Both the position numbers and the translations under genes were made by a program. 64,000 nt of DNA from DATJPW01 sp035506215 (lineage in GTDB: Bacteria; Desulfobacterota; Desulfomonilia; Desulfomonilales; Desulfomonilaceae), in the NCBI GenBank assembly GCA_035506215.1, contig DATJPW010000051.1:1-64000 (forward strand), given 5' to 3'. Shown here one piece after another: positions 25,232 through 34,351 of this stretch (position 1 is the first letter of the stretch; every line of letters begins with the position of its first letter). Under the pieces are notes generated by a model that saw only the letters and a list, made by a program, of their open reading frames with translations, did not search any database and had not been told where the DNA came from.

Positions 25232-27700
25232 ATGAAGGACCCCAATCTACCGCCAACTCATTTCCTTCATGACCGAATGCTCTCGCGAGAGCCATTGCTG
25301 CAAACTCGCGAATTAGAGGAGATCGAAGGGGCTGTTCGTGACGAGGAGGCTGTACGGTTTTCAGCATCCGGGAAGTTACACTTGGCCCTGCGCCTTCAGA
25401 CCAGAGATTTTTCCAGGTTCAACCAATTTTCCATCACCGTGATGAACCGCTCGCTGGAACCGATTCTGGTGGGTATGAAACTTATTCACGGTTCCGCTCC
25501 TGAAGGGCCCCACGTCCAAGACCTGTCGTTTTCCGGGGGCCGCGAAGAACTGGCACCCGGAGTGTGGCAAGATCTCAAATTCCCCATCGAATGCTTCGGG
25601 ATTTACGGAACCCCGTCAGGATGGACCGATATCCGCGAAATCCAATTAATCTTCTCTTATGAACGCACGCACACGGGCTCGCAAGAGATTGAAATAGCCC
25701 TCCGCTCGTTGGACGGTGAGCTCCGCGACATTCCTACCGGTCCCAGACTTACCTCGGCCGGTCTGACCCAGGTCCTGAATATCGGTGCTGATGAGGCTGC
25801 GGCAACACCTCAGCATTACTCGATCCAAAAAAGACGCTCGAAAAGAAAGGCCCGGCCTTTTCTTCCCTACACTTCAGGTGATTCGGGACTTTTTATTCCC
25901 CCACCTCACCAATATCCACAAGAAAGCGCGCAGGAAATCCTAAACGGAAGAATCATGGGCCAAAACCTCGGTCATCCGGTCCAATGGGACGCCAATCCGT
26001 TAGGGGCCCTGGAATGGAATCATTTTCTGCATCGCCACCACTTTTTGAGGGAGCTCGTTGTTGAACTTTCCAACACCGGTAACCAACAATATGCTGAGGC
26101 GCTTGATCGGATAATCGCGGGATGGATTCGAGACAATCCCGCACCTCTGGACTCCAATGGAGGAGCAGGCCCGTCCTGGGAAACATTGACCGTCGCGTGG
26201 AGGCTGAGAGAATGGCTCTGGATCTACGGCATTGCATGGGACCATAAGTCATTCCGAAGGGAAACTCGTCTTACCATGCTGCGGTCTATCTGGGAGCACG
26301 CCAAGAGCTTAATGGACCATAAAGGTCATCCCAACAACTGGATCATAGTCGAGTCTTGCGCCCTCGTACTGGCCGGGATCTGCTTTCCCGGATTTCGCGA
26401 GGCCGGCTTATGGATCGAGACCGGACTGCGCAGGCTTAGGAATGAGTTCCATCGGCAGTTTTTCCCGGATGGCGTTCACTTTGAGATCTCTCCTCTCTAT
26501 CACGCGATATGTTTGCACGCGTTAATTGAAGTGAAAGCAGCAGCCGCGTCCAAATACATGAGTCTCCCAAAGGAATTTGATTCCTCTATGGAGAAATGCG
26601 CTCAGTACCTGATCGCTCTTTGTCGGCCTGACTTTACATGGCCTTCCATCAACGATTCCGGATCTGTTGATGGTGATTACTCGGCGCTGATGCGAAAAGC
26701 CGCCGACGTTTTCCAACGTCCTGATCTGCTGTGGATCGGGACAAAAGGACTGGCGGGCAAACCTCCCGATCAAACTTCTCATATTTTTCCGGACGCGGGA
26801 ATTGCCTCATTGAGATCATCTTGGGGCCCAGATGCGAACCTTGTCATTTTCAGGGCCGGGCCTGCCGGGGCCGCGCATATTCACGGAGACTCGCTCTCCT
26901 TAGAGGTGGCAGCGGCGGGTAAACCTCGTCTTGTCGACCCGGGCATCACGCAATACTCTCCGGACGTTTTGACCGATTACTACAGGTCTGCCGCCGCCCA
27001 CAACATGTTGCTGATAGACGGTGGGGGCCCCAAGCGTACTGGAATGCCGTTCAGTGAGAAAATCATGCCTGCCGGCCGGGATTTTGGCTTTTTGTCCCAA
27101 GACTCACTGAAAGCGGTCACCGGTCTTTACGACGGCCCATGGGAAGGATCAAAAGAAGAATTCGTTCATATCCGAACTGTCATTTTCATCAAAGAGGAAT
27201 ACTGGATTGTCAGAGACTTGGTGATCGGTTCAGGCGAACATGAGCTTACCGGCTGTTGGCAATTTCTTCCCGGTAGGGTTGAAACCGATATCAACACCTT
27301 GACCGCGCGTTATATGGACGCGCGGGGGGCCGGTTTTGAGCTTATTCCTCTGCTGGGTAAGGTGTCGGTGGAAATGGAGGTATCGACCGGATCGTTGCAT
27401 CCTCCTAGAGGATGGGGATCAGTGAACGGTTCTGACCAACCGGCCACCAGATGCGCCTACACGCTTCGTACCCAACTGCCTGTATCGCTCGCGTGGCTGA
27501 TGTTGCCTGTTGCAGGACAGAAGGCGTCGAAGGTCAAGGCATCCCGACACGAGGCAGAAAACGGCGTTTCTGTCGAGATAGTTTTCCCCCAAAGCCACAA
27601 AGACTTCGTTCACATCCAGGAGCTGGACGTCGCAGGAGTGCCGGCGCCAAGAACAGATAAAATTGAATTTCTGCGCATGCCCATAGCCGAAATTCGATGA
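25232..27700 (+). CDS. Heparinase II/III-family polysaccharide lyase-like protein
   Basis: The 822-residue protein has an N-terminal beta-rich part (about 1-210), an alpha-toroid middle with NNWIIVESCALVLAG and PDGVHFEISPLYHA segments (about 360-430), and a C-terminal heparinase II/III domain containing HGDSLSLEVAAAGKPRLVDPG (about 550-570). Members cleave acidic polysaccharides by elimination or act in cell-surface polysaccharide processing. No signal peptide is seen, so the protein may be cytoplasmic or the start may be wrong; the ATG has no ribosome-binding site and follows directly on the RAYT region. No sugar-transport or sulfatase genes lie beside it, so substrate is open. Confidence 0.82.
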   Translation: MKDPNLPPTHFLHDRMLSREPLLQTRELEEIEGAVRDEEAVRFSASGKLHLALRLQTRDFSRFNQFSITVMNRSLEPILVGMKLIHGSAPEGPHVQDLSFSGGREELAPGVWQDLKFPIECFGIYGTPSGWTDIREIQLIFSYERTHTGSQEIEIALRSLDGELRDIPTGPRLTSAGLTQVLNIGADEAAATPQHYSIQKRRSKRKARPFLPYTSGDSGLFIPPPHQYPQESAQEILNGRIMGQNLGHPVQWDANPLGALEWNHFLHRHHFLRELVVELSNTGNQQYAEALDRIIAGWIRDNPAPLDSNGGAGPSWETLTVAWRLREWLWIYGIAWDHKSFRRETRLTMLRSIWEHAKSLMDHKGHPNNWIIVESCALVLAGICFPGFREAGLWIETGLRRLRNEFHRQFFPDGVHFEISPLYHAICLHALIEVKAAAASKYMSLPKEFDSSMEKCAQYLIALCRPDFTWPSINDSGSVDGDYSALMRKAADVFQRPDLLWIGTKGLAGKPPDQTSHIFPDAGIASLRSSWGPDANLVIFRAGPAGAAHIHGDSLSLEVAAAGKPRLVDPGITQYSPDVLTDYYRSAAAHNMLLIDGGGPKRTGMPFSEKIMPAGRDFGFLSQDSLKAVTGLYDGPWEGSKEEFVHIRTVIFIKEEYWIVRDLVIGSGEHELTGCWQFLPGRVETDINTLTARYMDARGAGFELIPLLGKVSVEMEVSTGSLHPPRGWGSVNGSDQPATRCAYTLRTQLPVSLAWLMLPVAGQKASKVKASRHEAENGVSVEIVFPQSHKDFVHIQELDVAGVPAPRTDKIEFLRMPIAEIR

Positions 27701-27710
27701 CCTACCGCCA

Positions 27711-28490
27711 TCACGATGATACTCCAGCCAGGCCCCATCCTATGCCTGCTACGAGAACCGCAGTGAAAATAAGTCCGCAGCACAAAATAACCGGGAGCAG
27801 AACAGCCGCCAAAGCGCGCGCAGTTGTAGTACCGTGAACCTCTTGGATCCCGACCACTGTTAGGTATATTTCCCAGACTAGGGCAACCGCCCAGCCCACG
27901 ACCGGAACAGCATTAAAGAGTTCCGGTCCGGACGAATAGCAAACAACTCGGAATGTGGCCTCAAAATCCTTGTTTGCTCCTCCGACCAAAAAAAGCGACA
28001 CGTGGAGTGCCATCGTCGAAATCACGACTCTCACGAGTACGAGTATAGGAACCAGCATGCCTGCAACTATGGCCCAAAACCCCGGGAACTTCACCATGCC
28101 CAACCAGGACTGATCCCAGGAAAAAGCCCAGGCATAACTTACTAATGAGCCGACTGTTTCCACTATCAATGCGTAGAGCACCGGCAGGAGGAACCCTCCC
28201 CTATCGGGTAGCCTGGAGAAGAACGCATGGGGGTTAAAAAGGCTCTCCTTCAGAGTCCGAAGTATGCCCTCTGAAAATCCGAGATTTTCCTGGTCTTCCC
28301 AGGCGCAGTATCGGTCTTGAGTTAGGGGTAACTCCTTCAACAGTTCGGGTTCAGTATCATTGCCTTTAGGCTCTCCAAGCTTGCTTTCGTCAGGAATTGT
28401 GGTGGGTGTCTCGAGCTCATGCCCGCAAAAGGAGCAATATCTCTGTCCCTCCACTTGAACTAAATCTCGACCGCAACGAGGACAGATCAC
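27711..28490 (-). CDS. Yip1-family membrane protein with N-terminal zinc ribbon
   Basis: The protein begins with a zinc ribbon (ICPRCGRDLV and CSFCGHELE), then a charged linker, a SLFNPHAFFSRLPDRGG segment typical of the Yip1 domain, and five membrane segments. The role of bacterial Yip1 proteins is unknown. The start was set at the second GTG (28490), five bases behind AAGGAGG; the longer frame begins with a TTG at 28514. It is the last gene of the minus-strand run that begins with sppA and is 72 bases behind the PP-loop gene. Confidence 0.8.
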   Translation of the reverse strand: MICPRCGRDLVQVEGQRYCSFCGHELETPTTIPDESKLGEPKGNDTEPELLKELPLTQDRYCAWEDQENLGFSEGILRTLKESLFNPHAFFSRLPDRGGFLLPVLYALIVETVGSLVSYAWAFSWDQSWLGMVKFPGFWAIVAGMLVPILVLVRVVISTMALHVSLFLVGGANKDFEATFRVVCYSSGPELFNAVPVVGWAVALVWEIYLTVVGIQEVHGTTTARALAAVLLPVILCCGLIFTAVLVAGIGWGLAGVSS

Positions 28491-28562
28491 CACATCCTCC
28501 TTTCTCAGACACAAAATGCCGGGAACGTCCGACAGTCAGGAAATAGGCTCGATAAAACACTT

Positions 28563-29567
28563 TCAGATCATATGGTCCGAAATCCAATCATTTTGAGCCA
28601 CTTCTGTGACCGACACAACTCGGTCTGCCCCATTCGGATAACGAATCGCTATTCTTTCGCCTCTGGAAGATTCTTTGACGTAACGGCGCAAGACGCTGCC
28701 GATAATGATCTCTTCCGACGGTTCCAGGTCGCCCAACGCAAGAATAAAAGGTCCTGGAAAATCCTTCGGTGCAAAGAGGGTCGTGTCGGCGGCGAAGTCC
28801 AGTATTCGATTATTTTCCTCTTCGTTTCGGCCTACAACAATTTTCAAGCCAGGCCGGAGTCGAATATGCCTCCCCATCCGAAGCAGGAGCAGGTCCGATT
28901 TTGACACATCAGTTCGGTCGTCCAGCAGGTCCTTCAAGCGTCTGGAAAACCCGGGATCGGTAAGTAAACAGCCGCCTGCGGGAGGAGAATATCCGGTGAG
29001 TCCCATTTGCTCGGCCATCTCCAACTGGACTTTCCTCCCACGACCCGTGACGCCCAAGAGCTGTTCTCGGTCTATCAGCCCCTGGTTTTCGGGAATCGTT
29101 ACCGGTAGAACTTTGGCCGAGAGCGGACGAACGACTATTCCATCACATCCTGAACTCTTATCAATCAACCTCATGGTGTGTTTTCGCTGGGACATTGGCC
29201 TCTGGCCCGCCACCTCCCCCGTGACAATGAAAGAAGCGCCAATTTTTTCCATCAGTTCTTTCGCCTTGACGAACGTATAAATCCGGCAATCTATGCACGG
29301 ATTCATGTTCTTGCCGAGGCCATAACGTGGATTTCTTATTATTTGAAGAAAATCGTCACCTTTGGGCATCAAGACCAGCGGCACTCCCAGGCCCCGCGCC
29401 AGCACCTGGACCGGCGAGTCCTGCTCGGTGGGGTCCAACGGAGAAAAGAACGAGGAAAAATGCAAAGCGGTTATTTCAATGCCCTGACGTTGCACCAAAT
29501 GTATCGCAAGAGCCGAATCCAGTCCGCCGGAAAGAAGTGCAACAGCCGAAACACGCTTAGAACACAT
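28563..29567 (-). CDS. PP-loop ATPase with DUF814-like C-terminal domain, probable tRNA-modifying enzyme
   Basis: The 334-residue protein begins with an adenylating PP-loop (LLSGGLDSALA, about 10-20). It also has NPCIDCR with two cysteines, TGEVAGQRPMSQRKHTMRLI, and later GGCLLTDPGFSRRLKDLL and a basic C-terminal part. This matches a family related to ThiI/MnmA that is thought to thiolate or otherwise modify RNA; the exact product is not known. The ATG at 29567 overlaps the end of the AMMECR1 gene (stop at 29557), which indicates translational coupling. Longer frames (ATG at 29582 or 29612) run further into the AMMECR1 gene. Confidence 0.8.
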   Translation of the reverse strand: MCSKRVSAVALLSGGLDSALAIHLVQRQGIEITALHFSSFFSPLDPTEQDSPVQVLARGLGVPLVLMPKGDDFLQIIRNPRYGLGKNMNPCIDCRIYTFVKAKELMEKIGASFIVTGEVAGQRPMSQRKHTMRLIDKSSGCDGIVVRPLSAKVLPVTIPENQGLIDREQLLGVTGRGRKVQLEMAEQMGLTGYSPPAGGCLLTDPGFSRRLKDLLDDRTDVSKSDLLLLRMGRHIRLRPGLKIVVGRNEEENNRILDFAADTTLFAPKDFPGPFILALGDLEPSEEIIIGSVLRRYVKESSRGERIAIRYPNGADRVVSVTEVAQNDWISDHMI

Positions 29568-30126
29568 CGGCTGAGAAAACATATATCTCGGCATCCTTTT
29601 CTTTCCAGGCATCCATCGGTAGCCCTGCTTTCCTGCAGGTTTCCCGTAGAAATGTCATGCGGTCCCAGTTCCTCTCGGTAGCCACCTGAGGCAGCAGAAG
29701 CCCCGAAAGGTAACCTTTCCGAATGAAAATTCCGTGTCTTCCCACTTCAATTTCTTCGGGGTCTCGGATTTTCTGCAAAGGAGTCAGGACGGATATTTCC
29801 AGATTCAGGTAAGGCAGCTCGTCCGGTGTGACCGGGCGAAAACGAGGGTCACGAAAGGCCGCGGCCTGGGCCATTTCTTCCACAGTCCGGTACAGTGGGG
29901 TGTCTCCTTCCAATGAGCCGATACAGCCCCGAAGCATTCCCTTCTTGTACACGCACACGAATGCTCCCCTACCCTCCTTGAGCTTTTCGCTGGACGGTGA
30001 AAACGTCGGAACAGACTGGCCGCGGGACTTCCTTTCGATCACGGTTTGGGCGATCTGATGAAGCTCGTTCCTTTCTTCTTCTGTCAGCCCGAGGTCGACA
30101 CCGACATTTTCTTTTTTCGGCGACAT
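29557..30126 (-). CDS. AMMECR1-domain protein
   Basis: The AMMECR1 fold is shown by the signature LRGCIGSLEG (about 76-85), FRDPRFRPVTPDELPYLNLE and the ending VFSADVF. In many archaea and bacteria this domain belongs to the AmmeMemoRadiSam group with a Memo-like and a radical SAM protein. Neither is visible here, so it may work alone or with distant partners. The ATG at 30126 has AAGGAG eight bases upstream; the longer frame to 30150 lacks such a site. It lies between argC and the PP-loop gene, overlapping the latter. Confidence 0.88.
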   Translation of the reverse strand: MSPKKENVGVDLGLTEEERNELHQIAQTVIERKSRGQSVPTFSPSSEKLKEGRGAFVCVYKKGMLRGCIGSLEGDTPLYRTVEEMAQAAAFRDPRFRPVTPDELPYLNLEISVLTPLQKIRDPEEIEVGRHGIFIRKGYLSGLLLPQVATERNWDRMTFLRETCRKAGLPMDAWKEKDAEIYVFSADVF

Positions 30127-30186
30127 TCTGCTTTCTCCTTGACGGTACACAACGAAGAACGTGATGCCCGTTGATGCAAAAATGTC

Positions 30187-31236
30187 TCAAGGGAACATGG
30201 GCAGCCCGGTCAGCCCTGTAGTTTCTTCAAGGTCCATGATGATGTTCATGCTTTGGACCGCCTGGCCTGATGCGCCTTTGACCAAATTGTCTATTGCCAC
30301 ACTTGTTACAACCCACTGGGTACGCTCGTCCACCTCTACTGAAATGTGGCATTGATTGGATCCGCGTACCATTGCGGTATCGGGAAATACCCCCGCCGGC
30401 AGAATTCGAATGAAAGGCTCATCACGATAAAACTCTACAAACAGCTCTCTGATAGCCTTCGATGAGATCGGTGATCGCAACGGAAGGTAAATCGTACTTA
30501 CCATGCCTCGGCTTGCCGGTATGAGGTGCGGTGTGAATCTCACCTTGATCGTCTTGCCGGCAAGATTGGAGAGTTCCTGTTCCATTTCCGGTATATGTCG
30601 GTGGCCGATTACCCCGTAGGGCTTGAATCCCTCGCCAATCTCGCAAAAGCTGGTATTGAGCTTGGCTCCACGCCCCGCGCCCGAGACACCCGACTTGGAA
30701 TCCACAACAGGACACGAGGTATCGACCTGGGTACACTTCAGAAACGGAGCAACCCCGAGTATCACTGTGGTGGGATAGCAACCCGGATTCGCCACGACGT
30801 CCGCGTCCTTGAGCATGTCCCGATGGATTTCAGGAAGCCCGTACACAACTCTTTCAAGAAGTTCCGGATCTTTGTGTTTACCGTACCATTTTGCGTACAC
30901 TTCCGGATCGTGGAGTCGCAGGTCCGCGGAAAGATCGACCACCTTGACGCCCGCCTCGAGCAACGGCCTTACCACACCGGCCGATTCCCCGTGGGGAAGA
31001 GCCAGAAAAACAACATCGGCCTTTATACTCACCTTGGCTTGTTCAAGGGTCGAAAATCGGAAATCGTTGGTCCCAGAAACAAAAGGGAAAACTTCACCGG
31101 CCATTTTCCCGGACCAGTTCTGGGAACTGCCTCCCACAATTCGGACGCCGGGATGTTGTGAAAGTATGCGTATAAGTTCGATGCCGGTGTATCCGGTGGC
31201 TCCGAAGATGAATGCTCGAATGATCTTATTTTTCAT
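30187..31236 (-). CDS. argC: N-acetyl-gamma-glutamyl-phosphate reductase
   Basis: ArgC reduces N-acetylglutamyl phosphate to the semialdehyde with NADPH, step three of arginine synthesis. The nucleotide-binding loop is FIFGATGYTGIELIRIL. The catalytic Cys is in VANPGCYPTT, and GHRHIPEMEQEL carries the conserved His. Length (349) is typical. It follows guaB by 52 bases and precedes the AMMECR1 gene, all on the minus strand. argJ lies 17 kb away, so arginine genes are scattered. Confidence 0.95.
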   Translation of the reverse strand: MKNKIIRAFIFGATGYTGIELIRILSQHPGVRIVGGSSQNWSGKMAGEVFPFVSGTNDFRFSTLEQAKVSIKADVVFLALPHGESAGVVRPLLEAGVKVVDLSADLRLHDPEVYAKWYGKHKDPELLERVVYGLPEIHRDMLKDADVVANPGCYPTTVILGVAPFLKCTQVDTSCPVVDSKSGVSGAGRGAKLNTSFCEIGEGFKPYGVIGHRHIPEMEQELSNLAGKTIKVRFTPHLIPASRGMVSTIYLPLRSPISSKAIRELFVEFYRDEPFIRILPAGVFPDTAMVRGSNQCHISVEVDERTQWVVTSVAIDNLVKGASGQAVQSMNIIMDLEETTGLTGLPMFP

Positions 31237-31288
31237 GTTGGAATACGACGGTAAATCCTTTACGGATATAAATTAATGTATCGTCAGC

Positions 31289-32746
31289 TCATGATTCAAG
31301 GCGATAGTTCGGGGCCTCCTTAGTTATCACCACGCCGTGCACGTGAGATTCCTTCAAGCCTGCCTGGGTAATTCGCATAAAACGGGCCCTTTGTCTTAGC
31401 TGTTCCAGATTCACGGCGCCAAGATATCCCATGCCGGATTTGATTCCCCCGATGAGTTGATTCAGCGAGTTCGCCACAGGCCCCTTGGCCGGGACCATAC
31501 CAACTATGCCTTCCGGAACCAGCTTGTTTTCGGTCACTCCTTCATGCTGACCATATCTGTCTGCGCTTCCTTCTTTCATGGCATCCAACGATCCCATGCC
31601 ACGGTAAGATTTGTATGATCGGCCCTGATAAAGCACTAACTCACCCGGACTCTCATCAGTGCCGGCCAACAGGCTTCCAATCATCACCGAGTCAGCTCCC
31701 GCGGCAAGGGCCTTGGTGATGTCGCCGGAAAACTTGATTCCACCGTCCGCAATCAGCGGCACTCCCAGCCGTTTAGCCGCTCCCGCACAATTAATGATAG
31801 CACTTATCTGCGGTACGCCGACTCCGGCCACAACACGAGTCGTGCATATTGACCCCGGCCCCACGCCGACTTTTACACAGTCTGCGCCTGCTTTTACCAG
31901 GTCTTCGACCCCCTCCGCGGTGGCAACATTTCCCGCTATGATTTGGATTCCGTGGAAATTGCTCTTGAGTGCCCGGACAGTTTCCATGACATTCTTGGAG
32001 TGACCGTGGGAGGTGTCGATCACTATGACATCCACGCCTTTCTTAACCAGGGCCGCGACTCTTTCTTCGCGGTCCGGTCCGACTCCCACAGCGGCCCCGA
32101 CCCGGAGACGGCCGAAGTCGTCCTTGGTAGAATTCGGGAATGTTGTGGCCTTTTGTATGTCCTTGATGGTGATGAGACCCCGCAACCTGTCATTCTTGTC
32201 TACTACCAGAAGCTTTTCTATGCGATGCTTGTGAAGTAGCGCTTTGGACTCCTCGATCCCGATTCCCTCGTCCACTGTGACGAGGTTCTCACGCGTCATT
32301 ATATCCTCGACCTTCATGTCCAAATTTTCAACGAACCGAAGGTCGCGGTTCGTCAATATACCCTTCAAATAGCCTTTGACCGTGACCGGTACGCCGGAAA
32401 TGTGATACCTGCTCATTATTTCCAAGGCGTCGGCTATTTTCGCGTCCGGCCCGATGGTGATGGGATCTACGATCATTCCCGATTCAGAGCGCTTCACACG
32501 ATCCACCTCTCTGGCCTGTTCCTTTATCGTCAGATTGCGGTGGATAATTCCTATTCCGCCTTGCCGCGCCAAACTGATGGCCATTTCGGATCTTGTGACA
32601 GTGTCCATGGCTGCGCTGATCAGGGGAATGTTCAAGGAAATCTCCTTGGTCAGCATGGTGCTCACATCCACCTCGGATGGAAGAATTTCCGAGTAGGACG
32701 GCGTGAGAAGCACGTCATCAAAAGTCAAGAATTCTTGTAAATTCAT
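31289..32746 (-). CDS. guaB: Inosine-5'-monophosphate dehydrogenase
   Basis: GuaB oxidises IMP to XMP with NAD, the first dedicated step to GMP. From the ATG at 32746 (GGAGAGGG upstream) it has 485 residues. Domain order is N-terminal barrel (LTFDDVLLTPSYSEIL), two CBS domains (about 90-205), then the catalytic loop GPGSICTTRVVAGVGVPQ with the Cys nucleophile, and the flap region with DRYGQHEGV. A longer frame upstream to 32914 is not part of the family. sppA lies 46 bases upstream. Confidence 0.95.
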   Translation of the reverse strand: MNLQEFLTFDDVLLTPSYSEILPSEVDVSTMLTKEISLNIPLISAAMDTVTRSEMAISLARQGGIGIIHRNLTIKEQAREVDRVKRSESGMIVDPITIGPDAKIADALEIMSRYHISGVPVTVKGYLKGILTNRDLRFVENLDMKVEDIMTRENLVTVDEGIGIEESKALLHKHRIEKLLVVDKNDRLRGLITIKDIQKATTFPNSTKDDFGRLRVGAAVGVGPDREERVAALVKKGVDVIVIDTSHGHSKNVMETVRALKSNFHGIQIIAGNVATAEGVEDLVKAGADCVKVGVGPGSICTTRVVAGVGVPQISAIINCAGAAKRLGVPLIADGGIKFSGDITKALAAGADSVMIGSLLAGTDESPGELVLYQGRSYKSYRGMGSLDAMKEGSADRYGQHEGVTENKLVPEGIVGMVPAKGPVANSLNQLIGGIKSGMGYLGAVNLEQLRQRARFMRITQAGLKESHVHGVVITKEAPNYRLES

Positions 32747-32792
32747 CCAACCCTCTCCGTTCCGTAATATATGTAGGTGCGTACTGAAAGTT

Positions 32793-33701
32793 TCAGTGAA
32801 CCGAAGGAGCAAACTGCATGAGGCGGCTCCGCTCGACCACCCTGGTAACGGTCTCGGCTGTGGATTCCAACAAAAGGTCCAGAATCCCGCCCCATTTCTT
32901 CTTAGGATAAACAAGCTCCGGTTCCGTTTTGATACCGCCTAGGTCTGCCGCTATCTTTACCGCATCGTAAAAATTCCCGATGGTGTCAACCAATCCCAAT
33001 TCCTTGGCTTTTTCCCCGGTGAAGAATTGTCCGTCTGCAATGGCCCGAAGCTTCTCCAACTCTATTTTACCCTTCCGACCGGCCGCGACGTCCTTAATAA
33101 ATTGCTCATGAACACTGTCAGCGAATGTCTGGAGAATGCTCCTCTCTTCTCCTGTCAGCGGCCTGACCGGTGTGCCGATATCCTTATACTTTCCCGCCTT
33201 GATTACGCTAACGTCCACGCCGATCTTTTCTATTATTTTTTGTATGTCCGGAAGCATCATGATGACGCCGATGCTGCCGGTTATGGTGCCCGCCGAACAG
33301 ACGATCCTGTCCGAATTGCTCGCAATGTAATAGGCAGCGGACGCTCCCACCGTTTCCATCGAGCTCACCACAGGCTTTTTCTTTCTTACTTTCTCTATTT
33401 CTCTATAGATTTCCTGGGCAGGCGCAACCGTGCCGCCTGGGGAGTTGATACGCATGACAATGGCTTTGACCGACGACTTTTTTCTAAATCTTCTGAGTTG
33501 CTTGAGAATTTCGTCCGAGTCAGTGATAGTGCCTTCGATAGGAACAATTCCTACATTGTTGCCGCATTCAAGAAGATCCATCCAGGCCGAAGTTCCCTTG
33601 TCCGTCTCCAGGATCATGGACGCAGCGACCACTATCACGATGAAAGCCACCACGAGAAAGGCAATGAAAAGGATCGCCTTGCCGGTCCTGGATCTCTTCA
33701 T
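32793..33701 (-). CDS. sppA: Signal peptide peptidase SppA (protease IV-like)
   Basis: SppA digests cleaved signal peptides in the membrane. The 302-residue protein has one N-terminal membrane segment (ILFIAFLVVAFIVIVVAASM), the INSPGGTV landmark and the nucleophile Ser in ETVGASAAYYIAS. The catalytic Lys probably lies in the KAGKYKDIGTPVR segment. This is the single-domain short form. AGGAG lies before the ATG. It leads a minus-strand run with guaB and argC; the link to nucleotide and arginine synthesis is only positional. Confidence 0.92.
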   Translation of the reverse strand: MKRSRTGKAILFIAFLVVAFIVIVVAASMILETDKGTSAWMDLLECGNNVGIVPIEGTITDSDEILKQLRRFRKKSSVKAIVMRINSPGGTVAPAQEIYREIEKVRKKKPVVSSMETVGASAAYYIASNSDRIVCSAGTITGSIGVIMMLPDIQKIIEKIGVDVSVIKAGKYKDIGTPVRPLTGEERSILQTFADSVHEQFIKDVAAGRKGKIELEKLRAIADGQFFTGEKAKELGLVDTIGNFYDAVKIAADLGGIKTEPELVYPKKKWGGILDLLLESTAETVTRVVERSRLMQFAPSVH

Positions 33702-34351
33702 TATTATTTCTCCTGTCTTTATTGTCCTTAAATATCAATATATTGTGTCTGCAATTACTTGAATCGTCAAACCTTAACAGAATTCTCTCCCGCCCGCAAG
33801 ATTCCAACTATCGAAATTGTGACCCCTGTTGCTAGTGGTGAAAGATTGTCATTGTGACCCCGCTGAAAAGCGGAGGAAGCAATCGCCATTTTCGCGGGAG
33901 GGGCTTGCCAGTCAAAATCCCCCCACACCCCATAGGCATTAAAATCGGCATTCGTCATGGTTCCGTAGGAACCTCTGAAAGTAGCCCGGTGGATTTATCG
34001 CCGGGAAAAAAATGCAGCGGCAACAAAGGATGTCGAGTCCCAGAGGGACGGCTGAAACCGTTTCAGATTGTCAGACGTCCCTACGGGACGCTCAGATTTT
34101 TCTTGATCCCTGAAACTGGCGATAAATCGCCAGCCTACTATCGCATCGTCCCTCCGGGACGGCAGAACAACCTGTTATTTTAACTCCTATGCCCCCACTC
34201 CCCCCTTTACTAAGGGAGATTTGCACGCAAGACGCCTCTCACATGGGGCACTCCTCGCAATAGTGGGATGTCAAATAACCGATGAATGACGCCGCGCGTA
34301 ACCGAATGCTCTATCCGAAATTCGGAAAGTAGCCAGTCGGGGCATGCAGTA
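33702..34351. other. Gene-free region upstream of sppA
   Basis: About 650 bases separate sppA from the ABC ATPase gene. The centre is the palindromic element at 33960-34161. Left of it, TTGTGACCCC occurs twice about 34 bases apart, next to a CCGCT/AGCGG hairpin with a GAAA loop (about 33862-33875). Right of it I see no gene or clear signal. Confidence 0.6.
33960..34161 (+). repeat. MITE-like, transposase-free copy of the RAYT element
   Basis: The palindromes appear in the same order as around the transposase gene: GTTCCGTAGGAAC (33960-33972), CCCGG..CCGGG (33985-34005), GTCCCAGAGGGAC (34037-34049), CGTCCCTACGGGACG (34076-34090), CTGGCGATAAATCGCCAG (34116-34133) and CGTCCCTCCGGGACG (34147-34161). 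The right end, ATCGCCAGCCTA followed by CGTCCCTCCGGGACG, is nearly identical to the right end of the RAYT element. The length is about 202 bases. Confidence 0.75.
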
